A DNA stretch of 64,000 bases from Breviolum minutum Mf 1.05b.01. Its lineage: Eukaryota; Sar; Dinophyceae; Suessiales; Symbiodiniaceae. Positions within the stretch are counted from its first letter, which is position 1; the number at the start of each line of letters is the position of its first letter. Positions 45,506 to 58,154 of this stretch are shown here, piece by piece. Position numbers and translations under genes: made by a program. Where the stretch lies: the NCBI GenBank assembly GCA_000507305.1, contig DF239210.1:124001-188000 (forward strand). Direction: 5' to 3'. The notes below the pieces were generated by a model that was given only the letters and a program-made list of their open reading frames with translations, searched no databases and had not been told where the DNA came from.

Positions 45506-48500
45506 CTAAACAGCCACTTGGTGTCGTCTTTGCTCCTCAGGAAGTTCCTCCGTTAGCTCGGGAATTAACGCTCCTTGATCTTGGAAAATTTCCTCTGCTT
45601 CAGGCTCCTTTCAGAATGGTTTGTAGAAACACAAAGTCACATTGGTGTTTTTTGTTTCTTTCCTGCTCTAGGCCTGCTATATCCAATGTTGAACAATTTT
45701 TTGTTGCTCGTCTATAAATATTTAAAATACCACATCGCTAGAGATCAACACTGGCTTCCAGTCCTGTTCAGTTTGGTATTCGTACTGCAACTCGTACTCT
45801 TCTGCTTGCTCTTGGCATTCTTCAACATACTCTTCAGCTTCTTCCTCTCCATCCTGCGGCGTCTTTTGGTGCTGGGAAGTCTATCCAACCAATCTCAGCC
45901 TGACTTCATGTCTTCATATGTCTTGTCTTTTGGTGGCTGGAAGCTGTCTGCAATGTTGTCCTATAGCTGACTTGCTTGCATTATGTGCAAAGTCAAGGTT
46001 ACTTAATCGTCCAGACAATGTGACTTCGTTTGGAGTGTCTTTAACTTCCACTCTAGCAAGACTATTTGTTGGTATCCAGCCATTGCGTGGTGACTAAATT
46101 GAGTGTCACCGATGTGGAGTGCCAACATGTCAAAATTGGTTTGCTCTGATTTCATCTTACACAATTGCTCTTTGGAAATCTTGATCAGGTAATCCAAGTC
46201 CAACCAAAGAACACCTGGCCATTTTTTTCTTGTGGGGGATATGAATTTGAAATGAACACTGTAGCTGTTGGATTTCTTGCAACCAGTCCACACTCACCCG
46301 TTTCCTCCACTTCTGCAGAGTCAAAGGCTTCGACAGCCTGTCATTTCTGTGAGTCCCACAACTGTGTGAGTGTCGTTTAGACGAAGTGATTACTCTAAAG
46401 GAAGCAAGTTGTAAAACAGAAGTACATGTTTATTCATTTTCCTTATGTGTTTTTCCTGCCATGTCATAGCTAATTACAGTCTGAAGGCACTTGGCTAAAC
46501 CAAATGCATAATCGAAACATATCACATTGTTTGGATGTATTTTGATACAAATGGATATCTTGTATTTGTACTACATGATTGTGTCCCAAGATCACCTTAA
46601 AGCTTCTGCAAAATCAAACCAACACCACATTATCTTTCTTCATTCGTGAGAACACACGCTCCGACCAGATCCACTTTGAGAGAGTACCTTATCTTAACGC
46701 TGCAAGTGGTACGCCTGTTTACTTTCTTCAAGGAATCTGCCCTACCACTCAAATGGCCATTTTGCAATATTTTGGGGTTGCTATCATTTGCCCATATATG
46801 ATCACTATGTATCACCGGTTTCTACTGTTGATGGACAAAATCCTGGCCCATAGGGTTCCACACATCCCAACTCGTTACCATGAATCGCCATCGCCTCCTC
46901 CACAAAAGCGCCCTCCTCAGCACTGTAACCAGCACCTTCCTCCTGGGTAGGAAGACATGGATGAGTAGGAGGAAACCCAACACAAACGCGACAAACATAT
47001 ACCAAAAGCAACTGTGAATATCATGGCAGGGTATTAGTGGATGTATCTATACTATGTACTACGAGTATGTATATATAAATATTGATTCCGAATAACTAGT
47101 GCTGATAGAAGAATACCTGCACCATCTGATGTTTATGAGTATCACTTCACTTAACAGGATCGTTTAAAACCATCCCAGGCACAGCAGAGTTTCTTCCATC
47201 AACAGTATGTCTTCATCATGTGACCCAAAATGATCCTGTCACACAGGAGGGGTTGGGAATCAGCAGTTGAATTCAATCATTCCAAGTAGTCAAACCCCAC
47301 TTACCCAAATATAAAGACTTAATCACGCAAAACATCGCAGAAGAGTGAACAACTCGGGTCGTAGTATGGGTCAACTAGTCATTGCTCACATTTCAACCGT
47401 GTATAATATAAGTTGAACAAACATTCAATCAATAAATACGTATAAGATATATACACATGTAGATTCCCTGGAAGTCCAAGACCAAACCAAGAATAGTCTT
47501 TGGGATGCTCCATATAAAGGATTCCCTACTACCAAGAGACAAAGTTTGGTATTTGGACTTCCTGGCTATTTATATATACAAATATATCACAATATGGAAA
47601 TATGTATACATGGTACATATAATTATCATCTACAATATGTAACATCTATTGTATCCCCACATTTGTTTGACAAGGCAACAAGGAAGCATTAAAACAACTT
47701 CCCTGGGAACCTGCAACGACGCTTCCGGGGCTTCCTCTTCTTCACCCTGTGGGCGTGAAGGTGGCGAATCTGATTCTGCGACTTCATTTGTTCAGGACAA
47801 ACACGGCAATGGTATATTGTGGAATAGCAACTCATGAACTGACCATGCAGCATGCAGCATGCAGCATGAGGAGAGCCCTTTGGAATTCAGCAAGGTGAAA
47901 TCGGCTTGCATCCAACATTAGACATCCAAGAAAGCCTGGTACAGAAACAACCTGCTCTTCTGTCAAGCCCCTGCAAACATATCCTATTCTTGAATGTTTC
48001 TGTCTAGAGAGACATTCGATTTTATGATGCCCTTTTGTTGGGCAGGTTGCCAAAAAAAATAACGGCCCGTCTTTGTGGCGGTTGATCGATCGCAAAAAAG
48101 CATTTAGATTTAGGGAGAAGCGCTCCTGTCCGGGGATTGTTGCATACTGCGGACGGAAACAATACACAAGGAGCAAATTGCAGTCATGATCGCTCACACA
48201 ATATCATGCAAAAATATCCACAGTGCTATCATCAGCGACAAGCAGCATTATAAACACTACAATGTCACTGTCAATGGTGTTTGTCCTTTTGACAAGCAAT
48301 GAGCAATTTCTACAATAAATACCTAAAAGTCCGACTGTCATAGAATTCAGAATTTTGTTTCAGGATATTCATGCATTGTCTAAAAAAGCAGGAAACATCA
48401 TGATCAACGCAGTCATGTTTGAGAACTACTGCCACCAACTTTTATATCATGAATCATATGTTTGTTCCCTCGTCAACACTCTGCACTGGCCGTGTGAACC

Positions 48501-49352
48501 GTCAACGCCTCAGCGTAGTAGAATTCCTGTCAGCACCGGTCGATATGGGCCATTGAAAATGGCATGGCCCATGACTGCTCATGTTCCCAATGCAATTAGC
48601 GCTAAACAAATACCGTCTGGGTGATCGAATCATAATAATAATAATGATGATAATAATATTAATACCTTGATAATAATAGTAGTAATAATAATAATATATA
48701 CATGGGACTCACTTGCTCAACTATTTCTTGGGTAAGGTCGGGTGAGGTAGCTATAGTTTACCGTTTCTCCGACCATAGGAATAGACTATACATCTTGGTA
48801 TCGTCCATTTCTAGTGCCATGCAACGTCAGCGGAGCAATGTGGAATGTACACCTAGTCCATGACTGCATTGATTCTACTCACATCGCAAGAGAAGGATCG
48901 AAAGAAACGACAACAGAGCCAAGGGTCCAACGCCATCAACAGCTTCATCCCATTTCAATCCTTTCCCTTGTACAGCCACTAATCAAATCTGGTTGGAATC
49001 CAGATCAAATTGACAGATACATTTGTCCGACGGACATTCATCACTCAAATCAAAAACCATCAAGCACATGTATGCTTTGCACAACCTCCCATACTTTTGT
49101 CTATAACCAATGCCCACAACTCAAGAATCTCACAGGAACTTGTCAAAGACATCATCACTGTGTGATTAATACCCTGAAATCAGGAGACTTCCTAGATGAA
49201 CTACAAGTACTTGGGGTGGCACCACGTGACGACACTACAATTTATCCAAACATTTGTCAATGGCAAAAAAAATTGCGAGCCTCCTGTTGGACATCGTCTA
49301 CATCGACTTCCTGTTGCACTTCTTCCTCTCCAAAGTCCTCCTCGTAAACACG
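45506..49352 (-). CDS. Acidic Glu-rich protein with many small exons
   Basis: Short minus-strand exons share a strongly acidic composition. They are 49281-49352 (RVYEEDFGEEEVQQEVDVDD), 47711-47781 (VAESDSPPSRPQGEEEEAPE), 46879-46942 (EEGAGYSAEEGAFVEEAMAI), 46298-46337 (AVEAFDSAEVEET), 45752-45871 (QDGEEEAEEYVEECQEQAEE) and 45506 to about 45596 (ALIPELTEELPEEQRRHQVA, stop TAG). The acceptors are good (for example CTTCCTACCCAG before 46942), as are some donors (GTGAGT after 46298, GTAACG after 46879). Phase agrees between the second and third exons but not at every junction, so further exons are missing. A longer frame at 47.84-48.19 kb may contribute. The 5' end is not found. The function is unknown; the composition suggests a disordered protein. 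Confidence 0.5.
47101..47207. mobile_element. Family B inverted-repeat element, diverged
   Basis: The left end (GCTGATAGAAGAATACCTGC) and right end (AGAGTTTCTTCCATCAACAG) are imperfect inverted copies. It lies in an intron of the acidic-protein gene. Confidence 0.65.
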
Positions 49353-51448
49353 CTGCCGTTTCGACAAAAAATGACCAGGGTGTAGGTGATACCTTCAACA
49401 CCCCCTTCACATATCATATAGAAAGGATCGTTCTCACACAAATGCAAAACAAGTAAAACGGATGACGCTAACCAAATCAAAACCTTTCAACCTGAACAAA
49501 TTCTTCCATTAAACTAGGTTCAAAAGGTTGGTTCCCATTTGGAAAGGACGACCTTAAAGTCTTTGTTCGTATCACTTGGCACACTGGAAATACCTCCAAT
49601 AGACCATGTTGAACACTTCAAGACAATACTTGAAGAATGATTTAACACAAACATATTTCCGATTTTCCGGGGAAATTGTTATTTTTCACTTACCTTCAAA
49701 CATCTTTAAAAAAAACATAAAATAATTTTAAATGGAAATCCATCACCAGTTGCATAATTTTGGACAAAGATTTGCCTCGCATCCTAACAGCTACGCAGTT
49801 CCCAGCTCCTCAACGTCACCTTGCGCATTGTATTGTGGGCACATGGGGGATGTGGCAACTTTTCTTGGTAAAACTATGGGTCCCATGCGAAAAGTCAAAC
49901 GTCTTTGTTTTTTTCTATGTGTGTTTGTTTTTTGTCTTTTTGTTGTGGGGTCGTCACAGAATTACACTCTTGTTTGCCTCGCATGGTGACTGCGATCCTG
50001 AGAAGGTTTGGGAGGTTGCAACAAGTAGAGATATCCAGCTTAACGTCAGGTGGTGAGTGTTATGTTTGGAGTGAGCATTTTAATGTTGCAGTGCTGCTTC
50101 TGAAGCACTGGTATCGCCAAGATTGTACATCTTCAAAACAAAGTTCAAACAAATACTCTAGACAATTTGTTTGGATTCACGTATTACCTCCCTGGAGATT
50201 CCATTTTAGAAATTACAAAAAGTAGAGTTCAATATACATCAGCGGCTAACGAGGAGCAGCTTGTGAGAAGAGTCTAGCAGTGGATGATGGACTGAGATGC
50301 AAGGGAAGCACGTGTAGGGTAAAACCACAACCAAACACATCTGGTCACATGTGTCACAAACCGAGAACCCTCACACAGATGGAGAAAAATCCTTCATAAA
50401 CAGCTGCATTCAACTGCAGCTTGCAACCTCTCTGCTAACATGGTTTGAAGGCACTCTCGCAAATCATCTTGAGTCTTGAGAGTGCATGGTGTCAATTTCC
50501 ATGGGTTCAAAAGATCTTTGTCTTGCTCTTGAAAATTCGGGACTTCCATGGCCATGTCGGTTCAGTAGAGGGTTCAACGTTTCTAGCAGGGGTGGGGTGA
50601 CTTCCTAAAGATAGTGAAAGAATATGGTTGGAAAACCATGGAAAACCTATCCCCCTGTCACAGTCATCTCATAGGCGGGGAGTACCAATGCAACAGAGCA
50701 AGGTCCTGCCTTCCAGGAGATCTCCGTAGGGATCAGCCGTAACAAAGTAAGGATCCTACGCCAAACGCAGAAGAGGCCGTAATGCTAGACCATTTTGCCA
50801 ATTGCCCAGAAATTGGTACGAAGTTGAAATCTGTCCTGAACTACTGAACCGCAAGCAACCTGTGGGAATTGAACACTATTCACAACTTGCTTCTATGGAA
50901 AGACAATATCTTGGATCTCGAAAGACAGCTGGAAACGTGGGGTGCTTTTCACAGGTCGGCAAAAGATATAAAACAACAGCGTATGTTTATATATGTGTCC
51001 AGAAGATTGTTCATAAGATCTGGACTGTTTCAAACAGCGAAACAGGGGCCATGCAAACAGAAATGGTTGTTGAGTATTTGTAAAAGTCGCTCACTCACAT
51101 CATGTATGTGCTTAAATGTCATATTAACATGTGTCATTATAAGCTATTACATGTACACATCCCGACCTCCAACCCGATCATCAATAATCATGATATTTTT
51201 GTGATCCAATCTACAAGCTTTTGCAGAGTATTTGTCTACTTCCCACGTGACAAACATGATTCCCTAGACGACCAAGAAACAGGGTTTCCAAAATGAATGT
51301 TCCCCTGACTATAATCAATATGAAAGGCTGCAACGCAAACCATCATTGTATGTTAAGCCCTCTGGAGGGTAATGTTAACACTACAAAAACATAAGTCTGA
51401 AACTACAACCTTGCACCTACCAGTTTGTATTATCCCAATTCTTCAGAT

Positions 51449-51541
51449 GTCAATTTCCGGGAGGCGTTTCTCACAAACCTTGACCCTGTTGAGGGGGCTA
51501 AGGTTTGCAGGTTTGCCATTAGACCCTTCCTGGGACCTTCA
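51449..51541 (+). CDS. Candidate exon with canonical splice sites
   Basis: It lies between a good acceptor (CCCAATTCTTCAG) and a GT donor (TTCAG then GTAGCC). The frame reads VNFREAFLTNLDPVEGAKVC and RFAIRPFLGPS. The minus strand is also open here, so the strand is not certain. Confidence 0.35.
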
Positions 51542-52983
51542 GGTAGCCGCCTTCCCAACTTGATCTTCCAGATAAAACACGATCATTAATTGATTCATCT
51601 TCAATTGAGTCTAGGAAAGCTCACTGATTCGACTACCCAACAATAGTTTCAAACAATCCTTGTGCATGTCACAAGTCAAATCTCAAGTTAAGACCAACTA
51701 AATATTCATAACTGCTGATGAGCCCTGCTGGTATCCTCATCGATCGCCATGGCGCGACAAATCAAAAGCTAGGAGCTAGCAGTTGTGACGAACTGTGCCT
51801 GGAGAGTTTACCTTCACCATGTGCAAAGTACACTGATAACATGCTGGTAAGTATCAAGACTATCAAAAGGGAGAACACAACATGGTTCAACATCTTGACA
51901 TTCAAAGAGTTGAATCATTTCCCTTGTTCCTGCATCCAAACATCTCGTTATCGCGATAGCAAACTCAGTAGCTACGAGGCACCAATGGTGCCTTGTTTTG
52001 GAGTTCAAATTGGATTCACAGATTCTGTGTTGGTATGTTTATTGGACAAGCTACATCCATGGGTTTTTGTTGGGATGTTTGACGCAACAAACCCAGCAAT
52101 TTTCATATGTTTCCTACAAGTATTTTCATCCTGAGCAAAGCGGTCCAAACGGATATGAAATCACAACGGTCCACTATTGATGGACAATATCCAACACAAC
52201 CAATTGGTAATTGTAGACATCCCACAAAAATGGACCAGTGCTAACTGGTTAACCGGATTTTTGTTTTCATGTGGATGATTCAAGCATATTCAATCCTGTA
52301 GCTACATCCAAAACTCGAAAAGAAACATGACAAACTCCCGAACAATGTCCAACTTCGCATCGTTACACACGAGAAAATGCAAGAAAAAAACACTACTCAC
52401 CTTGGAGGAATCTCAAGTTGGATCAATGTAAACTGCAAAAGGCCATCTTCCCCAACCAACCAACCAAGCAACCAAATCCACAAAACAGTAGTTTTTGGAT
52501 GGCTACAACGTTGTCACTAATGACATTCAATCCTGCAAACAGCACCTTTCAGAAATGAGAAAACCTATCCATGTTAATGGCCGGCCTTGTTCCTACTGAT
52601 TGCTGCAATATAAAACAACACATTGGTCGTGTTGGGGTGACAAGCGAGGCCTTCAACACCAGCAAGTCTTATGGAAGCCCTAAAAACCACAACAACCAAC
52701 AGCACCTAAGGATTTGTCAAAAGGTCCCTTCCCAGAATCCTCAACGGGACACACAGTGTTTGTCTATGCCGTTTTTTTTCAAGCGATGCGTGTGGAAAGT
52801 GGAGAAATCCTTAATAAAATGGAACCCTCCTTCTGGAGACGCGTCTGTTGCCATGCCTTTTTATGGAAAACCCACAGCAGTCAACACATTTAGGAAACCC
52901 AGGCATTTGAACCCGCTACTTGAGTGCAATCATCAAAGTACCACACTCGGGAAATTCTGAGCCTATGAAATTAACACATGTAA

Positions 52984-53093
52984 TATATGGGTGTTTCCAA
53001 AAATAGGGGTATCCCAAAATGGATGGTTTATAATGGAAAACCCTATTAAAATGGATGATTTGGGGGTACCCCTATTTTCGGAAACATCCATAT
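52984..53093. mobile_element. Family E inverted-repeat element
   Basis: ATATGGGTGTTTCCAAAAAT at the left pairs with GAAACATCCATAT and its neighbours at the right, about 28 of 31 positions by eye. One strand of this family translates to the phrase GVSKNRG, which I recall turning up in spurious Symbiodiniaceae proteins. Confidence 0.85.
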
Positions 53094-53612
53094 ATACCTG
53101 GTATATACTGGGTACTGAAATTTGTAAATATATTCAAATACATATGTTCAAAAGACCATATATTTTAGATAATATCCATTATGTGCACTGCTACCATCCA
53201 CATTTTCACTAGAACCAGAAGAATCCATTGATCACTGAAGCGGTCCAACTTTAATTCTGGGCAAATGATATACTGTAAAATCTGGTGAAGTGAAGTGCGA
53301 TTATCAACCAGCATCAAATAAGTAAGACTTTTTGGAGGGCATCCCCGGTCCCACAAACACCAACGCAGATTGCACTTGCAGTGGTTTCTTGTGCTAGAAT
53401 TGCCCCTTGAGCAAAAAACACATGAAGATGAACAAATTTCAATGAGTTTCCTCTTCATCCCATTCAAGTGTTGGACAAAACGTGTCAGGAACCAGGGGTG
53501 GTGAAATCCAAATTCAATGGTTCACCGATTTCGGAGGAATTCCCCAATCCTAAGCCGATTCGAACGATGTACATTGACGCTGGGCTCTTGGCAATCTGAT
53601 TGCCACTATTCT

Positions 53613-53717
53613 TACATTCCCTGAAACGTAACATGGCGCCTGAAAAAGGGCAGTTGGAAGACTAATTTGTTTGGAATGACATCTTTTCAAGAGCCATGTT
53701 ATTTTGTGGGGAATGTA
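53613..53717. mobile_element. Family C inverted-repeat element
   Basis: Ends TACATTCCCTGAAACGTAAC and GTTATTTTGTGGGGAATGTA are imperfect inverted repeats around a TTGGAAGACTAATTTG interior. Confidence 0.75.
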
Positions 53718-54129
53718 AACCAACATCATCTCCACTTGGTGCTCTGAAATGCCCACACACACACACAGGATCCATGACTTTGTTGCAGCTGGGCACATCG
53801 ATGGAATCATCATAAAGCTCATATTCCAACTCACCATTCACAACTACCCTATGATTCCAAATATTCTGGTGCTCCAAACAGCTGATTTAAGGATTCGGAA
53901 ATCTCCTTCATCCCAACCCAAAGACACGACACGCCATCATGTGGATCTTAGACACATAACTCTGATAGACTTCTGGAAATATTAAGTTTTCCTCACAATT
54001 TATGGGCATACAACCTTACGCGTCAACTTGAAAACCCGCGATGCGATGAAGCCATGCTGAAGTGACTGCATCCTCAGCTTCGATATTTCTTGAGATTAGT
54101 TGCAATATCGAATTGGTCGACTGCGACTA

Positions 54130-54205
54130 ATATGGGGGTTGCCTAAAATGCATGATCATTTTGGGGTGCTTTGGGGGTACCACCATTTAAGGAAACACCC
54201 ATATA
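54130..54205. mobile_element. Family E element, short copy
   Basis: TATGGGGGTTGCCTAAAATG and TAAGGAAACACCCATATA are imperfect inverted repeats. The interior is shorter than in the other two copies. Confidence 0.65.
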
Positions 54206-57200
54206 GGTTTGCAAAGTTTTAAGCTTATTGAAAGTAGAGCAAAGCAGAACTGTTCTAGGAACATCCCAGTGCAAGAAAGCTCTAGTGCCTGTGGGAGCAC
54301 CTATACAGACTATACAGACTGATTCTACTGTAGTACTTGTCATTGTGAGAGTTGGTAATCAATGGTACTTAAAAGGATACCCCTGTAAAATCCCGGAAGT
54401 AATCAATCATTATTTTGCAGTTCAGGTCTCACCTGAGCCGTAGTCATATACAGTAGTACTGAATCATGTAAAATAGCTAGGAGTATTTATGATACAAACA
54501 TATGTGCATAAATATCTGTTCTTCACACACAACAAAAGATATTGAAAACTGGGGCTTATACCTTTCCTCTGATGCAGTACGTCAACTCCTTCGGAGCAAA
54601 ACACATTACTATTTGGAGCTATTTACATCTTTGTGAATCTAAGGATGTTCACATGCATGGCCTCGGAGAAACACAAAAAACGCCGCCACATGCACTGCAC
54701 GCCATTGGAAGCTTAAAATTGCGCGGCCGAGCTGACTCATTGCAGCTGTAGTATGATAGGCTCGCATAGTCAATCAAATGTCCCCCTGCATGTAAGGTTC
54801 TTAGGCTAACAAGTCGTGCTAGTGGAGAGTCATTTTGTTTGAGAATAGTGAAAAATGAACAAAAGGCTTCAAGTACTTAATCATACGAGTGCAATATACC
54901 CCACCTTGACCTATCATTGCGTGATTTCTCAATGACCTTACGCACACAAACGCCATCTCCATAGAAACGCACTCTTTGCAAGAATTAACTCCACACTTTT
55001 AACGCAAAGCCTGTGTGCTTGAGTAAGTTTCGAGTCTGGAACATCTGATATTTTGGGCACCAAATTGGTATAACTATGTGAACAAGTTTCCTACAACTAT
55101 GATTATAATACACAATGATATAAAATCACTATCAAATCATACTTCACATATAAAATCATATCACGTAAATACTCCCCTGGTGCTTGTTGATGAGTCTCAA
55201 AGACAAACCCTCATGAATCTGCCACCTGCTAGGTGATCATGGGTCACTGGGTCTATGTTGCTAGGTCAGCATGTTCATTAACGTATCCACCACCGTTTTG
55301 GACGCCTGGGGCCGTGGCAACCATCGGTCTGGTGGTGTGGCGGTCAACTAAATTGAAACCAACTGTTTCCAGGTTCCCCATGGATAGCTGAGTGCACTAG
55401 AAGGGGCTACTGTTTCAGTACAGTATGAGTCCACCAATCTCAAAAATAATAACAATAAGGTTGGCGATTAACCACCTACTTAATTCACAAGGGGAATGTT
55501 GAGCGAGGTTCCGTTAGTTGTGATGAAAAATGAAACACTGAAACACGAATCAACATATATGGCGCAACTCATGAAAGGTGATTTGAGAAGGGACTGCAAT
55601 CAAACCATACAAGAGCAACGCACCATCTAGTTTTGACCTGGTGTCACATCGAATTTGGATGTCAGAAAACCTACTCACTTTGCGCTTCCGAAACTATTGT
55701 TATCAGAGTCATTTAGAGGGCTCGGCCGGGGTCATGTTTTACCTTGCTTAGCACATTGTCCGCCCAACTATCACAACTCAGTCATATCAAGAGTGATAAT
55801 GATCAAAACAAACCCTCAAACTCACAATTCAAGGTAATGGTTTCCTATACTTGGCAAACCAGTGAAGTATCTTTGGTAAAGCTACATACAACACGTTTAC
55901 TATGTACCAACCTGAAATGATTTGTTTGAGCAGATTTCTCACCATTGCAGAGTGACATGATTGTGAGATCGCTACACTTCAGATTCCTGAAACAAAAACA
56001 ATAGAATGACCTTTGGATTTGCTTAAATTGGCCTCTCTGGTGGAACGCCTTCTCATTTGAATTATCTTGCATGAACAATTAGAATTCCACATTAATCAAA
56101 CGCATGGCAACACACACTAGTGCGGATAGCTAACAAATACGAGGGGCTCTGAATCAGGTCTCCGGTGTTTTGGATAAGTTACAAAGCCTCGCCAACTCGA
56201 ATACTAAAACCAAATTCTTGGAAGGTTTCCCTACTAAACGAACATTCAAAGTGAAGCTAGTTGTGGCTGACTGATACTTTGCCCAAGATCACCCTGTAGT
56301 TCGTTCAGCCTCCGTCTTCCGGAAAGTTTGCCCCACTAAATGATGCTAGCATCTGCGAAATCCCCATGAGATACCATTCCGAAATGCGTCATTGCACTAG
56401 ACTCATTCCATTTTCAGGATCCAGGATTCCAGGCTTTAAAAATCAACCGAAAACAAGCAGTACAAACCATCAATACAAATGATCCATCAGTATTTTTGGC
56501 ACTCAAACTGATGAGACCTAATCTTTAAAGGCCTTTCATGTAAGGTTCATTTCGCCACCGCATCAACCCCGCCCAGCAGAGGAGCCGAACGTCCTTGACA
56601 CGCTGGCTTTCCACGAAGTACTGGCCAAATCAAGATCATCGGCACTCAAAAAAAACACCCCGGGTGACGGAAGGGAAAAATTATCTTCATGAGCATCCTC
56701 ATTCTCATCCTAATCCCAAACAAACGACCAAAATTGGAAGCTTGAGACTTTTGACTTGCCAAAAAACTGAATACATTTTCTCATGGCTTCAAAAAACACC
56801 GGAGAAGTTGAGAAGTGCAGCACAAATTCGTAGCCCTGCCACCCTACCCCTTTGCTTATATGATGGGAAAACTCGTTCATTCCTTAAAAGTAGATGTCCT
56901 AGAAGCGAAGCACCTTCTGGGGCCCTTGTGTCATGTTACTTTGGTAGGGTTTTTTGCCTTGAAAAAGTCAGGATTATTGGGGTTTTCTCGTGTTTTTTCT
57001 AACAGATTTTTCCCACAGGTTGGGATGGCCAACCGTGGTTTCTGAATACCTGATCCAGCCAACCGTGCCGGTTCAGGTCACCAGCCAGCCAGGAAAGTAA
57101 CACAAATCCAAACCTCAACAGCAAACCCATTGGCATTTCCCAGATTCAGAAGAAGTCTTCAATTCTTATGACGCCAAGTCTGTTTGGAACCCCAAAAATA

Positions 57201-57603
57201 GAAAGCTGAAACCACTGTTTCCATCTTTCAGCTCTGAAAATAGCCGATCTCAAAAAACCATCCACTCTGCAGCCACTGCCCCATAATTTTGCTCTTCCCT
57301 CTGGCGGTCAGAGCAAAGATGCCCAGATCCCTTCTACCCTGAGTGCCAAAAGGCCACAAGTGGAAGACAAAGCTGGCAATTAGAATACAGATTTCCAAGC
57401 CGGAACATGAACAATTGTTTTTTGACCATGCCAAGAATTAACTTTGGCTTCGATCTAAACACAAACAAAAGGGTATATGTCAAGTTCTGTCCACTAGACG
57501 TTTTTTGTTTCAGCGTGCCTCGACAACCTTCAAATCGGTCGAAGCATTTGCAGAGCAGAGTGGAGATTCCAGAGACTCGTCTGGAAATTAGATGAAATTA
57601 GAT

Positions 57604-57708
57604 TACACTCCGTGCAACTGACATAGCCCCTGAAAATGGAAGATTGGAAGATTAGTTTCCTTTTGGGATCACCTATTTGCAGGGGCTATGTTAGTTTCAG
57701 GGAGTGTA
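57604..57708. mobile_element. Family C inverted-repeat element, best copy
   Basis: The 29-bp arms 57604-57632 and 57680-57708 match at about 26 positions (right arm contains GGGGCTATGTTAGTTTCAGG). It is the least degenerate family C copy. Confidence 0.85.
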
Positions 57709-58154
57709 GATAAACGTTAGGTTGCAAACCCATACAAAATGAGCCAATGGCATGCTGGTCACCCACTATGAGTAGTGGTTCTTTAATTTCAATGACCTAA
57801 AGAAGATGACAAACATGTAGATCATGTTGAAACAACATAATTGAACTCCTAAAAATAATGTCCACCATTGCAACATGCCCTTTGCAACTCACACGCAGAA
57901 TGACGTGTTTCTCGGTGGAACCAAGTCAATTTGCGGCCAAAAAACCTTCATTGTCATGCCACCCATACCTGCGCAGGAAAGGAAAGGTCAGTCACCTTCA
58001 CACAACACATCTGTGTCGTCTGATCCGCTCCAATGAGCTATCAAGAAAAATGATTCAAGCTGACATAGTGACATGTTGTATCCTTTCATCACTTTCATCC
58101 CCCGTTTTTGGGCAGATGCCCACATGGATCCCTGATATCACCTGCCTGTGGTGC

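Larger units (their letters stand above)
49400..58140. other. Long unresolved stretch, possibly a plus-strand gene with tiny exons
   Basis: No gene is well supported. Plus-strand frames that look coding are near 50.88-50.98 kb (DNILDLERQLETWGAFHRSA), 51449-51541 (separate entry), 52.80-52.93 kb (GDASVAMPFYGKPTAVNTFR), 56.86-56.94 kb (KLVHSLKVDVLEAKHLLGP) and 57.25-57.38 kb (LSAKRPQVEDKAGN). Most have rival frames on the minus strand. Elements of families C and E lie between them. Longer plus-strand frames at 48.8-49.3 and 51.7-52.1 kb have no coding-like composition. Confidence 0.4.

Noticed and set aside
48814-49347. 177-codon plus-strand open frame
   Set aside because: No family resemblance or splice signals. 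Its last part is antisense to the acidic exon 49281-49352, which reads better on the minus strand.
51718-52134. 138-codon plus-strand open frame
   Set aside because: Chance-length frame with intron-like composition and no recognisable motif.
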